64,000 nt of DNA, taken from NCBI GenBank assembly GCA_030407315.1, contig JALQPE010002422.1:124001-188000 (forward strand), written 5' to 3'. Each line of letters opens with the position of its first letter. Position 1 is the first letter of the stretch. Shown one piece after another: positions 54,348 to 64,000 of the stretch. The position numbers were made by a program, and so were the translations under genes. Below the pieces are notes generated by a model. It was not told where the DNA came from, made no database searches, and was given only the letters and a program-made list of their open reading frames with translations. The stretch is from Asparagopsis taxiformis (lineage: Eukaryota; Rhodophyta; Florideophyceae; Bonnemaisoniales; Bonnemaisoniaceae).

Positions 54348-54689
54348 ATGGTTTTCAAGAGTGTTCGAGCGACCCTGCGTCGCTTTCTGCCACATACGCA
54401 TCGCGACGCGCAGTTCCAACGCGTGAGGAGACGCCGACGCGATAACGTGACAGTCTCGTTTGGCGACTCTCAAGTTTCCGGATGTGCGCCACGCATTTTG
54501 CACGCCTTCATGGGCGTGCTCGGCGTGCGTTTCGATGACAGCGAGACGGAGCCGACGCAGTTGAACGGTCAGTGTGCTGATTCGTCGACTTTGGCCGACG
54601 AGGACTCATTCGGCGTCTTGCATTGCGGACACGACGAGTCGGTTAGGAATGGGCGTCGTACTCGAAATTCTGATCCACGAATGAGATGA
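54348..54689 (+). CDS. small basic/acidic unknown protein
   Basis: 113 residues. The N-terminal 36 residues are strongly basic (MVFKSVRATLRRFLPHTHRD, RRRRRD), followed by a neutral middle (VTVSFGDSQVSGCAPRILHA) and an acidic, Cys-poor tail. No signal peptide or membrane span and no recognised domain. Called because it has its own TATA-like box and fills the gap between two real genes. Could be fortuitous. Confidence 0.4.
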   Translation: MVFKSVRATLRRFLPHTHRDAQFQRVRRRRRDNVTVSFGDSQVSGCAPRILHAFMGVLGVRFDDSETEPTQLNGQCADSSTLADEDSFGVLHCGHDESVRNGRRTRNSDPRMR

Positions 54690-54829
54690 TGACGCATATT
54701 ATTGTGGGAGTGCGTGACAGCGAGCGATGATATTTATAATTGCTAGTGAGCAGCGCTGTACAAAAACCTGAAGGAAACTAGAGACCATCACGTCCCAACG
54801 ACGTTTTTACCTATACCACATCGCTGTGT

Positions 54830-55615
54830 CTACATATTACCGTTTAAGAACGGACATCCTGATCCCATAAGCGTCTTCCCTTGATGCAACTCAGAGGGAT
54901 CGATCTTGCCTTCTAAAGACTTGAGCCATTCCTCCGGCTTGTAGAAGATGCGAATTTGTTTCACCTTCAAATTTTCATCAACGTCTAACAGTCCCCAGCC
55001 AAACATATCATGGCGTTTTCCATCGCCCTCTCTGCCGTTATACTCACCGTTGAAATCGGCCCAGTGTCTCCATGAAAATGATATCTGCGGTGGACCGCTC
55101 TGCACCGACAAGACTTCCCAGGGGAATCCGTCTAGAAACGCGGAGCGAAACTTGGCATGACTGGATTCAAACGACTCCTTTGTGGAATCGTATAAAGTGG
55201 GATCAGTACTCGCAAAAAGCCAGTTGTAATTACCAGCCTCCGCAGCCTCCTTTCCCTTAAAAACACGTCCACCATTTGCTGACACGCAGTAGTGCTCGTG
55301 AGACACGGCGGTCCACGCCTCGAAGTCCAAATGTGTTGCTTCCATTTCCCAAGTCTTTACTGCGTTTTCAACAATGTCCTCCAGACTACCAGGTGCGTGC
55401 ACGACAGACCGCCCTCGGAAATACGCCAAATCGGCGCTATCGTAGTTGGGTGTACCCGAGCGCCACGGGCGGTTTGGATCGATTGCAGAGCGTGCCGGTC
55501 GTATGAATGAGTTTTTCTCGGTGTATACATCCAATTCCGCCGAGATCTCATCGGCGCTCATCTGGTGAATCGGTTTGAGTTCGAGCATTTTGGATTGTGG
55601 TTTGGAAAGATACAA
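54830..55615 (-). CDS. pathogen-related protein (SnoaL/NTF2-like fold)
   Basis: 261 residues. From about residue 60 it follows the plant pathogen-related protein family first described in barley: GSLEDIVENAVKTWEMEATH, then GNYNWLF, SFESSHAKFRSAFLDGFPWE, VLSVQSGPPQISFSWRHW and IRIFYKPEEWL. The fold is the NTF2/SnoaL cone; the biochemical role in this family is not established. No signal peptide. A TATA box stands about 60 bp before the start, on the minus strand at 55670-55677. Met10 (LELKP) is an alternative start. Confidence 0.8.
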   Translation of the reverse strand: MYLSKPQSKMLELKPIHQMSADEISAELDVYTEKNSFIRPARSAIDPNRPWRSGTPNYDSADLAYFRGRSVVHAPGSLEDIVENAVKTWEMEATHLDFEAWTAVSHEHYCVSANGGRVFKGKEAAEAGNYNWLFASTDPTLYDSTKESFESSHAKFRSAFLDGFPWEVLSVQSGPPQISFSWRHWADFNGEYNGREGDGKRHDMFGWGLLDVDENLKVKQIRIFYKPEEWLKSLEGKIDPSELHQGKTLMGSGCPFLNGNM

Positions 55616-55669
55616 GCGGGGTTGGTGGGGAGGTGTCTGCAGAAGACTGATGTTGTGCTAGGAGATCAG

Positions 55670-55677
55670 TATTTATA
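55670..55677 (-). promoter_or_regulatory. TATA box (TATAAATA)
   Basis: Upstream of the pathogen-related gene on the minus strand, about 55-62 bp before its ATG. Confidence 0.55.
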
Positions 55678-56586
55678 GAGTTGTGCACCACTCTCCGAGT
55701 AGGGACAAAAAGCCAGGAACGACTAGGGTTTGTTGGCCAATCTACTCCAAAAAATGTGTCTATATCGCGCCCATCGCGCGTCAAGTTATAAAAAGGGATG
55801 CAGGCCGGAGATCACTGGGATTGGGCAAGTTCAACTTGTATTTCTTGTCGTATTTGAGTGACATCGTTGAAATTTGTGCAAGTCTCGAGCGGAGGGAAAC
55901 TCTGGATTTGGCCAAATTGGGGTGTTGTTCTTCTAGTGTATGATTGTCGTTACATCAGTGGGAGCTACACATGTGACAAATGGGGAGTGAAAACGGGCCG
56001 TTCGGGGTAACCAAGGGTATCCTTTTTGTATATCAAAATGTTCGTAACGCTAAGCTGCCACTGTTGACTGCTGGTCTACACGAACCGGCCTTGACATATG
56101 CCCGAAGGTACTCTCGCAATCCAGCGTTCTGCATTCTCTGCGGCATTATCGTTGAATGCACTACGATTGAGATTAAAATTATTCTTAGACAGTGGTACCT
56201 GTGCCCGCACGTCAAGCAACTCCAGCATCAGGATCAAAAATTTTTTGGACCAACACTGGCATGCCCTGGCTGTATTCCAGGTCAAGCAAAAAGCCTTCTA
56301 GCTTGTAAGCGCATAAAGCTTCTCTAAAACACGTGCCTTCTGTCGTATTGTCACGTAGAACTCTGTGTTCAGACAGTATCGCAACATGAGTATCCAATCA
56401 GTCATTCGTTCTCAAAACATCATACGATATGTGACAAACGCATATATCCGTCCGAAGTACACGACACCTCCACACTCGCGGTAAACTAGTGGCCGTCCTT
56501 GAGACAATTGTAATTTATCCCCATCGAGACACAATAGAAACATGATTTTAAAGCATTCTAGATACCACAAAATGATCCTCTACAAA
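55678..56586. other. no gene seen
   Basis: About 900 bp. Open frames of 60-115 codons on both strands have no recognisable features. Confidence 0.55.
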
Positions 56587-57714
56587 CTAGTCGTTCTTCT
56601 TCTGCAATCCAATTGCCCTTGCCCACCAAACCCAATTAGCGCCGCCAAGCACGTTATTTCCCGTCCTCAAAACACCACTGCCGAGCTTGGCAATCTTGTC
56701 CGGCGCCAAAGAAAACAACACTCTCTCACAGCCTGCAACCGTCTGATATCTCGGACTGCTTGAGAAAAACATAAATCCAGCCCACGCTGCTGAATTCATA
56801 AGCACGTTTGGTAGTTCCTTGTTGCTTTCCTGTTTCAGAACAACCTTTCTAAACCCAACCAAACCCTGTGACAAACTGGTACCAACGAGCGATCCCGCAA
56901 ATCCGCACACACCAAACAACGCGCTCTTATACAAGAATCCTGCAGCTCTCTCTAAAATCGAAAACTGTCCAACGGAAAATAGGTTAGCCGGGAGACGCGA
57001 TATCATGCCTCCCGTTCCGGCTCCGAGCGAGGGCGTCAAAAGGTAGACTAAGATGAAATTCAAAGTCGCACCGACCGCAATATCGCATATCGCAAAATCA
57101 AGCTCGGAGAGTATATCCTTTCCGCGTGCCGCTATCATTCCACTTGCAGCTAATCCAAGACCCACTGTTTCTTCCATGAGAACCTTGAACGGAAACTCTG
57201 GATCTGCCGCGACGCGACGACGCCAGCCAGGCCATATTTTGGCGAGAAATCTAGCGAGTGAGTTTTGCGTTCCGGATAAGTAGCCGGCTAGTGCGGATGG
57301 AGACAATGATCGGATTTCATCTGGGAGAGTTTCACCTTCTCTACCAAATTTCCGTAGTAGTTCTTCAGGCGAGCTATCGTCATCGTCTCGTCGATCGTCA
57401 CCACTGGTTGGTATCGAGCCGTCGTTCCCAGTCGCGTCGATTTCGGGGATGCATGATGGAATACCGTTCGGATGGTCCAGACGAGGTGTGAGCGCTTGCC
57501 AATCGGAGAGGGAAGTATCGTTGATGGGACTGCCGGGATCGAGACGGAGGGTTGGTGTTGTTGCACGACGCGTTCGCGGAGCTGATGGTGTTGAGCGATG
57601 TGATTTGGTTCGTAGGGGACGATGGGAATGAGGACTAAATGGAGCGGCGATGGAAGGGATGAAAGTTGGCGAAATCATTTTGTGTTGCTTGAGATCGTGC
57701 TGTGAGCTGATCAC
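56587..57714 (-). CDS. RETICULATA-related plastid membrane protein (DUF3411)
   Basis: 375 residues. The first ~60 are rich in Ser, Pro, Thr and Arg, typical of a plastid transit peptide. An acidic linker follows, then the RETICULATA/DUF3411 region (about 115-345): LSGTQNSLARFLAKIWPGWR, FPFKVLMEETVGLGLAASGM, ELDFAICDIAVGATLNFILV and YLLTPSLGAGTGG, with several membrane spans. The family sits in the plastid envelope of plants and algae and affects plastid and leaf development; its biochemical activity is unknown. Met13 is a possible alternative start. The tRNA-Asn lies about 95 bp upstream on the same strand. Confidence 0.8.
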   Translation of the reverse strand: MISSQHDLKQHKMISPTFIPSIAAPFSPHSHRPLRTKSHRSTPSAPRTRRATTPTLRLDPGSPINDTSLSDWQALTPRLDHPNGIPSCIPEIDATGNDGSIPTSGDDRRDDDDSSPEELLRKFGREGETLPDEIRSLSPSALAGYLSGTQNSLARFLAKIWPGWRRRVAADPEFPFKVLMEETVGLGLAASGMIAARGKDILSELDFAICDIAVGATLNFILVYLLTPSLGAGTGGMISRLPANLFSVGQFSILERAAGFLYKSALFGVCGFAGSLVGTSLSQGLVGFRKVVLKQESNKELPNVLMNSAAWAGFMFFSSSPRYQTVAGCERVLFSLAPDKIAKLGSGVLRTGNNVLGGANWVWWARAIGLQKKND

Positions 57715-57796
57715 AATGTCTCACCACAGACTCAGCTTCGAAACGGGTGGCGTCAATATGGGGGTATGACAAAAAAGGGTTCTGGCGAGATCCGAG

Positions 57797-57802
57797 AAAA
57801 AA
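57797..57802 (-). terminator. RNA polymerase III T-run terminator
   Basis: Six T residues on the minus strand, 7 nt after the 3' end of the tRNA. Confidence 0.8.
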
Positions 57803-57809
57803 GCTTGCA

Positions 57810-57882
57810 GTCCCCAGTGGGGCTTGAACCCACGGCCTCGAGATTAACAGTCCCGCGCTCTAACCAGCTGAGCTATGGAGAC
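57810..57882 (-). tRNA. trnN-GUU: tRNA-Asn (GTT anticodon)
   Basis: 73 nt, full cloverleaf. Acceptor GTCTCCA pairs with TGGGGAC (two G-T pairs), D arm GCTC/GAGC, and anticodon arm CGGGA/TCTCG around loop CTGTTAA, giving GTT. T arm GTGGG-TTCAAGC-CCCAC. No intron and no encoded CCA. Boxes A and B are in place, and a T6 terminator follows. Confidence 0.95.
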
Positions 57883-58581
57883 AACCGCTTGTTTGAAGGG
57901 GACTTTTTTAGCTATTGAAATTAATGGGTAAAGAATTTTTTACGTGCAGGGTTCAAGTTTTGAAGTTGGCGAGAATAAGCGAAGCCTTGCAAAAGGGTTT
58001 TGTAGGAGGGAAATTTGCCTATCTCGTCAGTAAAATTTCCGCCTCAGACATGTCTCCATGGACAGCTATATGTTACACATCAAGCCCACCGTGACACCTA
58101 TGATGAGGTGAATTCTACAACTAGGGGAAAAATTGTCAGAAGCTGACTATCAGAAACAGACATGGACATTGATGGAGTTTTTCTGTGGTCCAAATAGCCA
58201 TTCATAGCATGAGAATATTTTCCCAATCTCACTATAATGCCATCATGGACACCCTGTTTGACTGAAGTAGATATCGATGTCACCAGAAGAAGGGTCACAC
58301 GTATATTTCTGCATGTTTTTGCATCTCCGACTTCGTAAAAGGGTAGTTCAAATATCGACAGAAGGAAATTTTCTTCAGCGGCTGCTTAAACTCCTTCAAC
58401 AACTACTGCAAATCAACCTTCTGGAAAAATCATGGACTTTGCCTGACAAACCTTTCCACCTTTCCATTCCTACAAACCTACAGCTGTACATTTTATTCTT
58501 TTCATCATCAGCTCTCCTGATATTCATTGTTGAACCGTCAGAAGCAGCTTAAGAGACATGAGCTCCCACTACCGCTAAAAC
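57883..58581. other. no gene seen
   Basis: About 700 bp between the tRNA gene and the 3' end of the GT61-like gene. Nothing recognised. Confidence 0.55.
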
Positions 58582-60372
58582 CTACCTCTCTACTCGATAG
58601 TATCCAGTGGTCGAATCGTAAGACGCAACGAATCCGTCTGGAAACCTTCGGTGCATTTCAATTAAATATCTTATTCCCCACACAACCTGTTTCCGAACCG
58701 CATCTTTATCCTCTTTCGCCGAAATAATCACCGGCTTCTGTTTGTGTGAATTGAGACATTTCAAGTCATCATGGCATTCCTGCTGTGCACCTCGAAATCC
58801 AACAGAAGCTTCATGGAATCTGTACGCCAAACCGGAATTCTCCCCACCCTTATAACATCTCAGCTGATATCTCCATGGAAAAAGCTCAAATAGAGCGCCA
58901 AACGGCTGCATAAACATTGAGTTCACCAAATTGGCACCATGTATCCCAACCAAGAAACCTATTCCTGCAAAGTTTCTCACTTGTTCTTTGAGCGAATCAC
59001 TTGTTCGTGTAGTGAAAGCTCGCAGTTCCACACCTTTTTTAGCCGTTTCGTTGAGCAACATCTCCATGAACCACGCTTCGTCTTCCGGTGAAAAGTTGCG
59101 TCTTGTACTGCTTTCTATAAATCCATTGCCTTCCAGATGCGTTTCATTTTGCAAAACTCGTCGCGCATAACCCACCCGAAGAGGCGGCAGATTAACTATG
59201 TAACGTTCATATCTGCCCTGTGATGTACTAACGGGGCGAATGATTCCATCCAGACCGAATTCTTCATATATTAGCTTCTTCGCTTCAAGTGCAGCGGCGG
59301 GTATAGACCGGCCATCAAAATTTATTGATGTCCCGTTCGGAAACGGCCATGTAAATAGCCCACCATGCACTCCGAGGACTATAGCATTCCGAATACATCC
59401 GAACTTCATTGAATCGTCTCTATGAGTTATTGAATTGATTGAGAGAGAAAACGGTAAAGTCTTGACCCATATTCTCTGGATAGTTTCAACCAATTCACGT
59501 TGCCAAACCCGATTCTTAATGTTTGGTAACTTCATAATCACATTTACATGCTTTGGAATCATCGTATGTCTCTCACCCTCATCGAAATACATTGATCCAT
59601 TTCTCCCGATAACATTATGGGCACCCCATTCTCGAAGTAGTACTGGTACATGTGATAGCACATGCCAGATAGACATGATAGCGTTCCCATAATGATAAAT
59701 ATTAGCCGGATAAGGATACATGGGCACAACAATTGTGATATCCTCCCACCATTTAACGCGTTGTCCCGCTTGTTGCATTTCATCAGTTTCAATAACAAAT
59801 CGCTCTGGACATTCCGGCATATTCTCTCGCATTCCCTTCCCATGTGCGCAGATGACGCGTGTATCACGAAACTGTTCGCAAGAAGCATGTTCGTCCTCCA
59901 GTCTTTGCCTAATTTCTTTGTCCATAAGTCCATCAAGCTCTGGCCGCATGGCAGCGCAGCTTACATCTGGAGCAGGTGCTATACGACCAAATGATTCGGA
60001 TGGGTTAGAAGAATGGTAGCATATGTTGTTCTGAAGACAGAGGGCCCGAGAATTTTCCCGCCAGAGCGTCGAAGCAGAAGGGTTCAATCCAGACGCGATA
60101 CAAAGGTCTCCATGGAATTTGGGGGAGGGTTCGCTTTGTGAAGCGGCAAAAGTTGGTTGGGTGTGAGTAGTGATGTCAGTGGGAGAGATATAGCTCGATT
60201 CTGTTTCGAATTGAAGAGCGGAGATGTTCGAGTGAGGAGGAAATCGTCGCGACCTTATTCCACCGAAATAAAATGCTTGACGACAGAGGATGCACAGCGC
60301 GACTACAGTAAGACAGAGAAGACGATTTCTGGAGGCGCAGCTTTCGGTGCTTCGTTCCAAGTCCAATTTCAT
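58582..60372 (-). CDS. GT61-like glycosyltransferase (DUF563 family), Golgi type II
   Basis: 596 residues from the chosen start. N-terminal anchor at about residues 17-33 (RLLCLTVVALCILCR), a variable stem, then the GT61/DUF563 catalytic region. Recognisable parts are WWEDITIVVPMYPYPANIYH, then GNAIMSIWHVL, and near the C-terminus the hallmark FLVGIHGANLVNSMFM followed by LFELFPWRY. In plants GT61 enzymes add xylose or other sugars to N-glycans and wall polysaccharides. The substrate here is unknown, perhaps a wall galactan or glycoprotein. The frame is open from 60552, but those extra 60 residues look non-coding, while the ATG at 60372 precedes a proper anchor. Confidence 0.75.
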   Translation of the reverse strand: MKLDLERSTESCASRNRLLCLTVVALCILCRQAFYFGGIRSRRFPPHSNISALQFETESSYISPTDITTHTQPTFAASQSEPSPKFHGDLCIASGLNPSASTLWRENSRALCLQNNICYHSSNPSESFGRIAPAPDVSCAAMRPELDGLMDKEIRQRLEDEHASCEQFRDTRVICAHGKGMRENMPECPERFVIETDEMQQAGQRVKWWEDITIVVPMYPYPANIYHYGNAIMSIWHVLSHVPVLLREWGAHNVIGRNGSMYFDEGERHTMIPKHVNVIMKLPNIKNRVWQRELVETIQRIWVKTLPFSLSINSITHRDDSMKFGCIRNAIVLGVHGGLFTWPFPNGTSINFDGRSIPAAALEAKKLIYEEFGLDGIIRPVSTSQGRYERYIVNLPPLRVGYARRVLQNETHLEGNGFIESSTRRNFSPEDEAWFMEMLLNETAKKGVELRAFTTRTSDSLKEQVRNFAGIGFLVGIHGANLVNSMFMQPFGALFELFPWRYQLRCYKGGENSGLAYRFHEASVGFRGAQQECHDDLKCLNSHKQKPVIISAKEDKDAVRKQVVWGIRYLIEMHRRFPDGFVASYDSTTGYYRVER

Positions 60373-62279
60373 GTCGAAGAATACGACAAAGAAATCAGTA
60401 GTTGTTGAATGATTTCGTCGAGTAGTATATCTACAAGGTAGAGGAAAGCAGAGACAGGAAGTGAATTGAAGTAATAGCTGAAGAATATTGAAGCTTGCTT
60501 TCTGGAAGATAGCGCTTTGATACCAAAATAGAACTGGAGCAAATACTGGCAAAGCCGCTCGAATTAGGCTGGCGATATATGGATACGTGATATTCCTGGC
60601 TGGAGTTCACGAATAACTGACGAATGAGAAGAAATATATTACTTAAGGTGCAACGTAGAATGGTACAAAACGAAGTCTGACAAAAAGTCCTGTGGGTACA
60701 AAAGCAGGCAATTTGGTCAAGTTCAAGATGTACATGGCTCATTGAGGCAGTAATGTCGAACGGACCAAGATGTAAAGATATTATCATATACTGCATCCAG
60801 GCTTAGGCTCATGTAGGCTCTAACAGGATGCCATCAAAGCATGCGAAGGATGGAGTGGGTGCATGAAAACGAGGATTACAGAATTTATGACAAAACGGTA
60901 AGTGTAGTCTTCGGAAATTACACGGCATGTTGAGAACAAATGTAGAAGCACAGTCATCGAATAAATGGAACGATGATATCGGGAAGTTTGGAAGAGACTG
61001 ATAAGGGCAAAATCATCGTCTCTATGAGACGATAATGTACAAAGTCGCGTTGGACAGTCTCGCACAGATGTTTACAACGGGCGAATGACATATTCTTTGG
61101 ACGAACATGTGGACATGATGGGACGACCTTGTGCTTTTGCTGACATACACAGAGGTATTGCGTGCTGTGGATTTCAAGGTGTTTGGGCGAAACATGGCGA
61201 TAGACGTCTGCACTGAAACGATTTGAAGAGGCAGTTGCAGTTTGTTGTCGCCAGCTGTCACCGGTGGCAAGAAGGATATATGATGTTAGTGAACAGGCTG
61301 GAACAGCTGTGTGTCGGGAGATTGTGTCTAATTTGTCCACTTGTTCATATCAAACAATTACGCGTTTGCTCATTCTGTTGGGAGTCGAAAACCTATCTCG
61401 GCCACAAGCTGGATACCAATATTCTGTCTAAAACGCGGTCAGAAGTATATCAGCGTCGCCAGAACACAAATCAGCAGATATCATGATCTACTCATCCACT
61501 TGTCATTATACTGTTCGTTGCAGCCTTGAACAATCCTTTTTAACTGGCTCCCCATCCGTGAAACGACACATCTCCCATCCCGGTCCTCGACGTTTCATCA
61601 ATCATACTAGTTCGCTGTCGTCAATCCCGAGTACGACGTGGGAAATCGACTGACGCTCATGGTTCAACTATGTCTTTTGCGCGTAATATTGATCGCATGA
61701 TAAGTTCCAGTCCACAAATTACTGCGTCAATGTGTGGTGGAATAGGTTTTGTTTGTGTTCCTACCTCTCTTTTGTCAGTGGAAAACAAACTCCATTGCCC
61801 AATTTACTAGAAAAAATATATGATCTAGTTTGCACTGGGACGCCCTAACAGAGTTGCTACAAAGCTATAATTATTTGTATCGTTGCGTTGCAAGTCCCTT
61901 ACCTATGGTGCGATCTTGCTTCCAGGTGTTGGCCGCTCCTCAATTTGTTCACAGCAACACTCATATCCCACTTCAGTAAGATGCTCGAAAGCAAATGCCC
62001 TCGACAGCAAATATATTTCAGATGCTATACACTCTCTCTCCCATACACTTCCGATTCGCTTCTCAGAATTGACATGACTGTACCTTTGAAATTGATAACA
62101 TGTTGGCAGGTGTGACACTTCAACCTTTGAAAAGTGTATTCATGCCAGGAGTGTACAGCATCAAGCAACTGGGAATCCACATTTATCAAAACAGTTACTC
62201 TAATCTACCATTGGTCATCAACAAGAGCCAGGAACAATCCAATCTACAAACAAAACCGCACACACTCACTCCGCCACAT
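60373..62279. other. long intergenic stretch, no supported gene
   Basis: About 1.9 kb. A minus-strand frame at 60954-61340 has a Cys-containing segment (YLCVCQQKHKVVPSCPHV) but no signal peptide or family resemblance and is not called. Confidence 0.5.
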
Positions 62280-63500
62280 CTACACTCTACCACACTCAAT
62301 CGCTCGTCTATCGAAGAACGGTCCTTCCGCACAATTCATCCCCGAACAAGGGAACAAGATGATATTATGCAACAGCAGCATCGTACTTCTGCCCGAGATA
62401 TAAATCCGATACTTGGTGCCCTTCTTCAACGTGATTCTGGTACTGAGCGAATGTCCGTTGAAATCGATTGATCGTGCCCTCGTGAACCGTCCATTACTAT
62501 TATGGAACGCCTTGATCCATCCAGAAGCGCTCCGCACACTTCTCCCCTTCCTCAAAGTAAACCCGCCGCTCGGGAACATGATCCACACATCATTGTGATC
62601 CACCCGGCCGCGCGTCGTCATATCCAACGTGATCGCAAACACAGAGCTCTCCGGAGCGCGGAATTCATACAACACACGTTCATTCCCTGCTGGAACAATC
62701 CTTCTCGACCGACTGTTCCGTCTAAATACAATTCCACTCGCTGCTGGATTACGCCGATTCCGAACCACCTCCCACCCTGACGATCGCGACAAACTGGACA
62801 GTGCCGGGATTCTCACGCACGATCCACGGCCTGTTATCGCACCCGGACGATTCGGCCGGCCTGAATCGCGCGGCCGTTCAGTGGACGGAGACGGCGTCGG
62901 TGACGGTGTACGGGAACGTCTCGGTCGTCTAGAATTTGACGGCGAAGGCGACATCGACTCAATTTCAGGCGTGGGCGTCATCAGCTCCGCCGTGGGAGAA
63001 GGCATCGGCGTGTCCATATCGGGTTCTGGAGTTGCGCTGCCCATTTCAGGCGTGCTACTTATCTCGGGTGTTGATGAAGGCTCGGGTGCACTGCTGGGAC
63101 ATCGGAAGGTTATTGTCGAGAAAGCTGTATCGCCGTTATTGAACCGGCATGAAATTCGTGCAATATTCGCGGGTCGATTCCTCCATGGACGGGCGCGATT
63201 TGAAGAGTCACCGTTGATTAGAAATGGACGGACATTGTCACGTTGGACAACCTCACCATTGACGATGAAAAGAGCGGATTTAGCACGACGTCTGAATGAG
63301 CGACGGGGTATGCAGATAATTGAGAATTGAAACGGGATATCGTCGACACATATTGTTTCAAACTCAGAGAGAAACTGTCCTCTCGGCCAGGCTGATATAC
63401 CTCCGGGAACGTTTGCAGCGACAATTCGAAGCTGTGCGGCTTGTGTGGACGTTGTTAGCACGCAAACGAGCAGGGAAAGGACGATCAGAAGGGTGTTCAT
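62280..63500 (-). CDS. modular secreted protein: family S domain, Pro/Ser/Thr linker, beta-rich domain
   Basis: 406 residues. Signal peptide about 1-21. Residues about 22-135 match family S: AQLRIVAANVPGGISAWPRG at the start and cysteines at 51, 63, 118 and 134, with spacing 12/55/16 against 12/57/16 in the short copies. Residues about 135-225 are a Pro/Ser/Thr/Glu-rich linker (TPEISSTPEM and SPTPSPST repeats), probably O-glycosylated. Residues about 225-406 form a Cys-poor domain with alternating strands (ERVLYEFRAPESSVFAITLD, DVWIMFPSGGFTLRKG, ITLKKGTKYRIYISGRS) resembling a beta-sandwich of the carbohydrate-binding kind. Function unknown. Likely an extracellular matrix or wall protein. TACATAAA on the minus strand about 60 bp before the ATG may be its TATA box. 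Confidence 0.75.
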   Translation of the reverse strand: MNTLLIVLSLLVCVLTTSTQAAQLRIVAANVPGGISAWPRGQFLSEFETICVDDIPFQFSIICIPRRSFRRRAKSALFIVNGEVVQRDNVRPFLINGDSSNRARPWRNRPANIARISCRFNNGDTAFSTITFRCPSSAPEPSSTPEISSTPEMGSATPEPDMDTPMPSPTAELMTPTPEIESMSPSPSNSRRPRRSRTPSPTPSPSTERPRDSGRPNRPGAITGRGSCVRIPALSSLSRSSGWEVVRNRRNPAASGIVFRRNSRSRRIVPAGNERVLYEFRAPESSVFAITLDMTTRGRVDHNDVWIMFPSGGFTLRKGRSVRSASGWIKAFHNSNGRFTRARSIDFNGHSLSTRITLKKGTKYRIYISGRSTMLLLHNIILFPCSGMNCAEGPFFDRRAIECGRV

Positions 63501-64000
63501 GACGGGTGAGGTGGGGGATGAGAGAAACAGTTGCCGACGTTGGAGATAGGTTTGTTGTTTATGTAGTGTGCGGTTTTACAAGGGTGCGGCCTAGATGGGT
63601 GGTGTTGGAAGATTTGGTTGGTTTGTAGATGACGTGCCGGCGGATTTGAATGGTTTTATAGGCACGCCGAAGCGGTTGATGACGAGTGTGCGAAATTGAA
63701 CCGGTTGAGAGAGGGGAGATTATACATTATCGACGGCTTTGATATGCCGCTTTCTGTATCGGTCTGTTGGATATGGTTGGATCATGGAGCCAGCACTTGA
63801 CTACTGTGTATTTTGATCCGTGAGGCGGCTTACGCGTGTGTTAAGCCACGTAATGATGTATTAGATCCATTGGATTATCGCATTAGTGTCATATATCTTA
63901 GCTCAGATGACGCGATGTTTAAAGCGGAGGGTGCAGAGAAACGTACCGCCCATACTTTCGTAAGCGAAAGGTACTGATTCGGAATACACTCAATACCGTT
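63501..64000. other. 5' flank of the modular gene, no other gene seen
   Basis: Only the presumed promoter of the modular secreted protein (TACATAAAC, minus strand, near 63.56 kb). Nothing else recognised up to the window edge. Confidence 0.55.

Noticed and set aside
60954..61340. 128-codon minus-strand frame with Cys-rich middle
   Set aside because: No signal peptide and no TATA box noted. Cysteine pattern alone is not enough.
62629..63330. 233-codon plus-strand frame
   Set aside because: It is antisense to the modular secreted protein, whose signal peptide, cysteine pattern and linker are clearly real.

Overview
The window reads as nuclear DNA of a red alga, probably a florideophyte of the Chondrus type. 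This is inferred from gene content, not from a database match. The support is: short intron-free genes with TATA boxes 60-90 bp before the start codon; plastid-type proteins (a RETICULATA-like protein and a histone-deacetylase-family enzyme with a transit-like N-terminus); Golgi enzymes suited to a sulfated cell-wall polysaccharide (a carbohydrate sulfotransferase, a GT61-like glycosyltransferase and a DxD-type transferase); a nuclear tRNA-Asn with a T-run terminator; and small islands of genes between masses of nested LTR retrotransposons and DNA transposons.

Layout. 1-7661: minus-strand Ty3/gypsy element with intact gag and an open pol that runs off the left edge, the two joined by a -1 frame change. 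7662-13442: complete PIF/Harbinger DNA transposon with 930-bp terminal inverted repeats, a Myb-like accessory gene and a transposase broken by one in-frame stop. 14149-19374: gene island with a small secreted 4-Cys peptide, an F-box protein, a histone-deacetylase-family enzyme and a secreted 149-aa protein (family S, copy 1). 19779-26173: decayed minus-strand Ty1/copia element carrying two nested solo LTRs. 26388-41577: an LTR split by a 14.5-kb element with CACTA...TAGTG ends. That element carries a row of decayed host genes (27.5-33.1 kb) and many palindromic and tandem repeats (33.5-38.2 kb and 40.6-41.2 kb). 41.6-48.5 kb: retroelement debris, including two LTR-like sequences head to head, broken coding remnants, another solo LTR and a chromodomain relic. 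49.6-63.5 kb: second gene island with family S copies 2 and 3, a glycosyltransferase-like protein, a sulfotransferase, a small unknown gene, a pathogen-related-protein homologue, a RETICULATA-like plastid protein, tRNA-Asn, a GT61-like glycosyltransferase and a modular secreted protein whose N-terminal domain is family S copy 4.

How the genes fit together. The three Golgi-type enzymes could act on the same extracellular sulfated polysaccharide. The secreted family S proteins, with the modular copy that adds a Pro/Ser/Thr linker and a second predicted beta-rich domain, may act in the same wall or matrix. The three short family S genes share a promoter block just before the TATA box, so they are probably co-regulated. 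The two leads most worth following are family S with its common promoter, and the large CACTA-ended element that seems to have picked up a contiguous host gene island.
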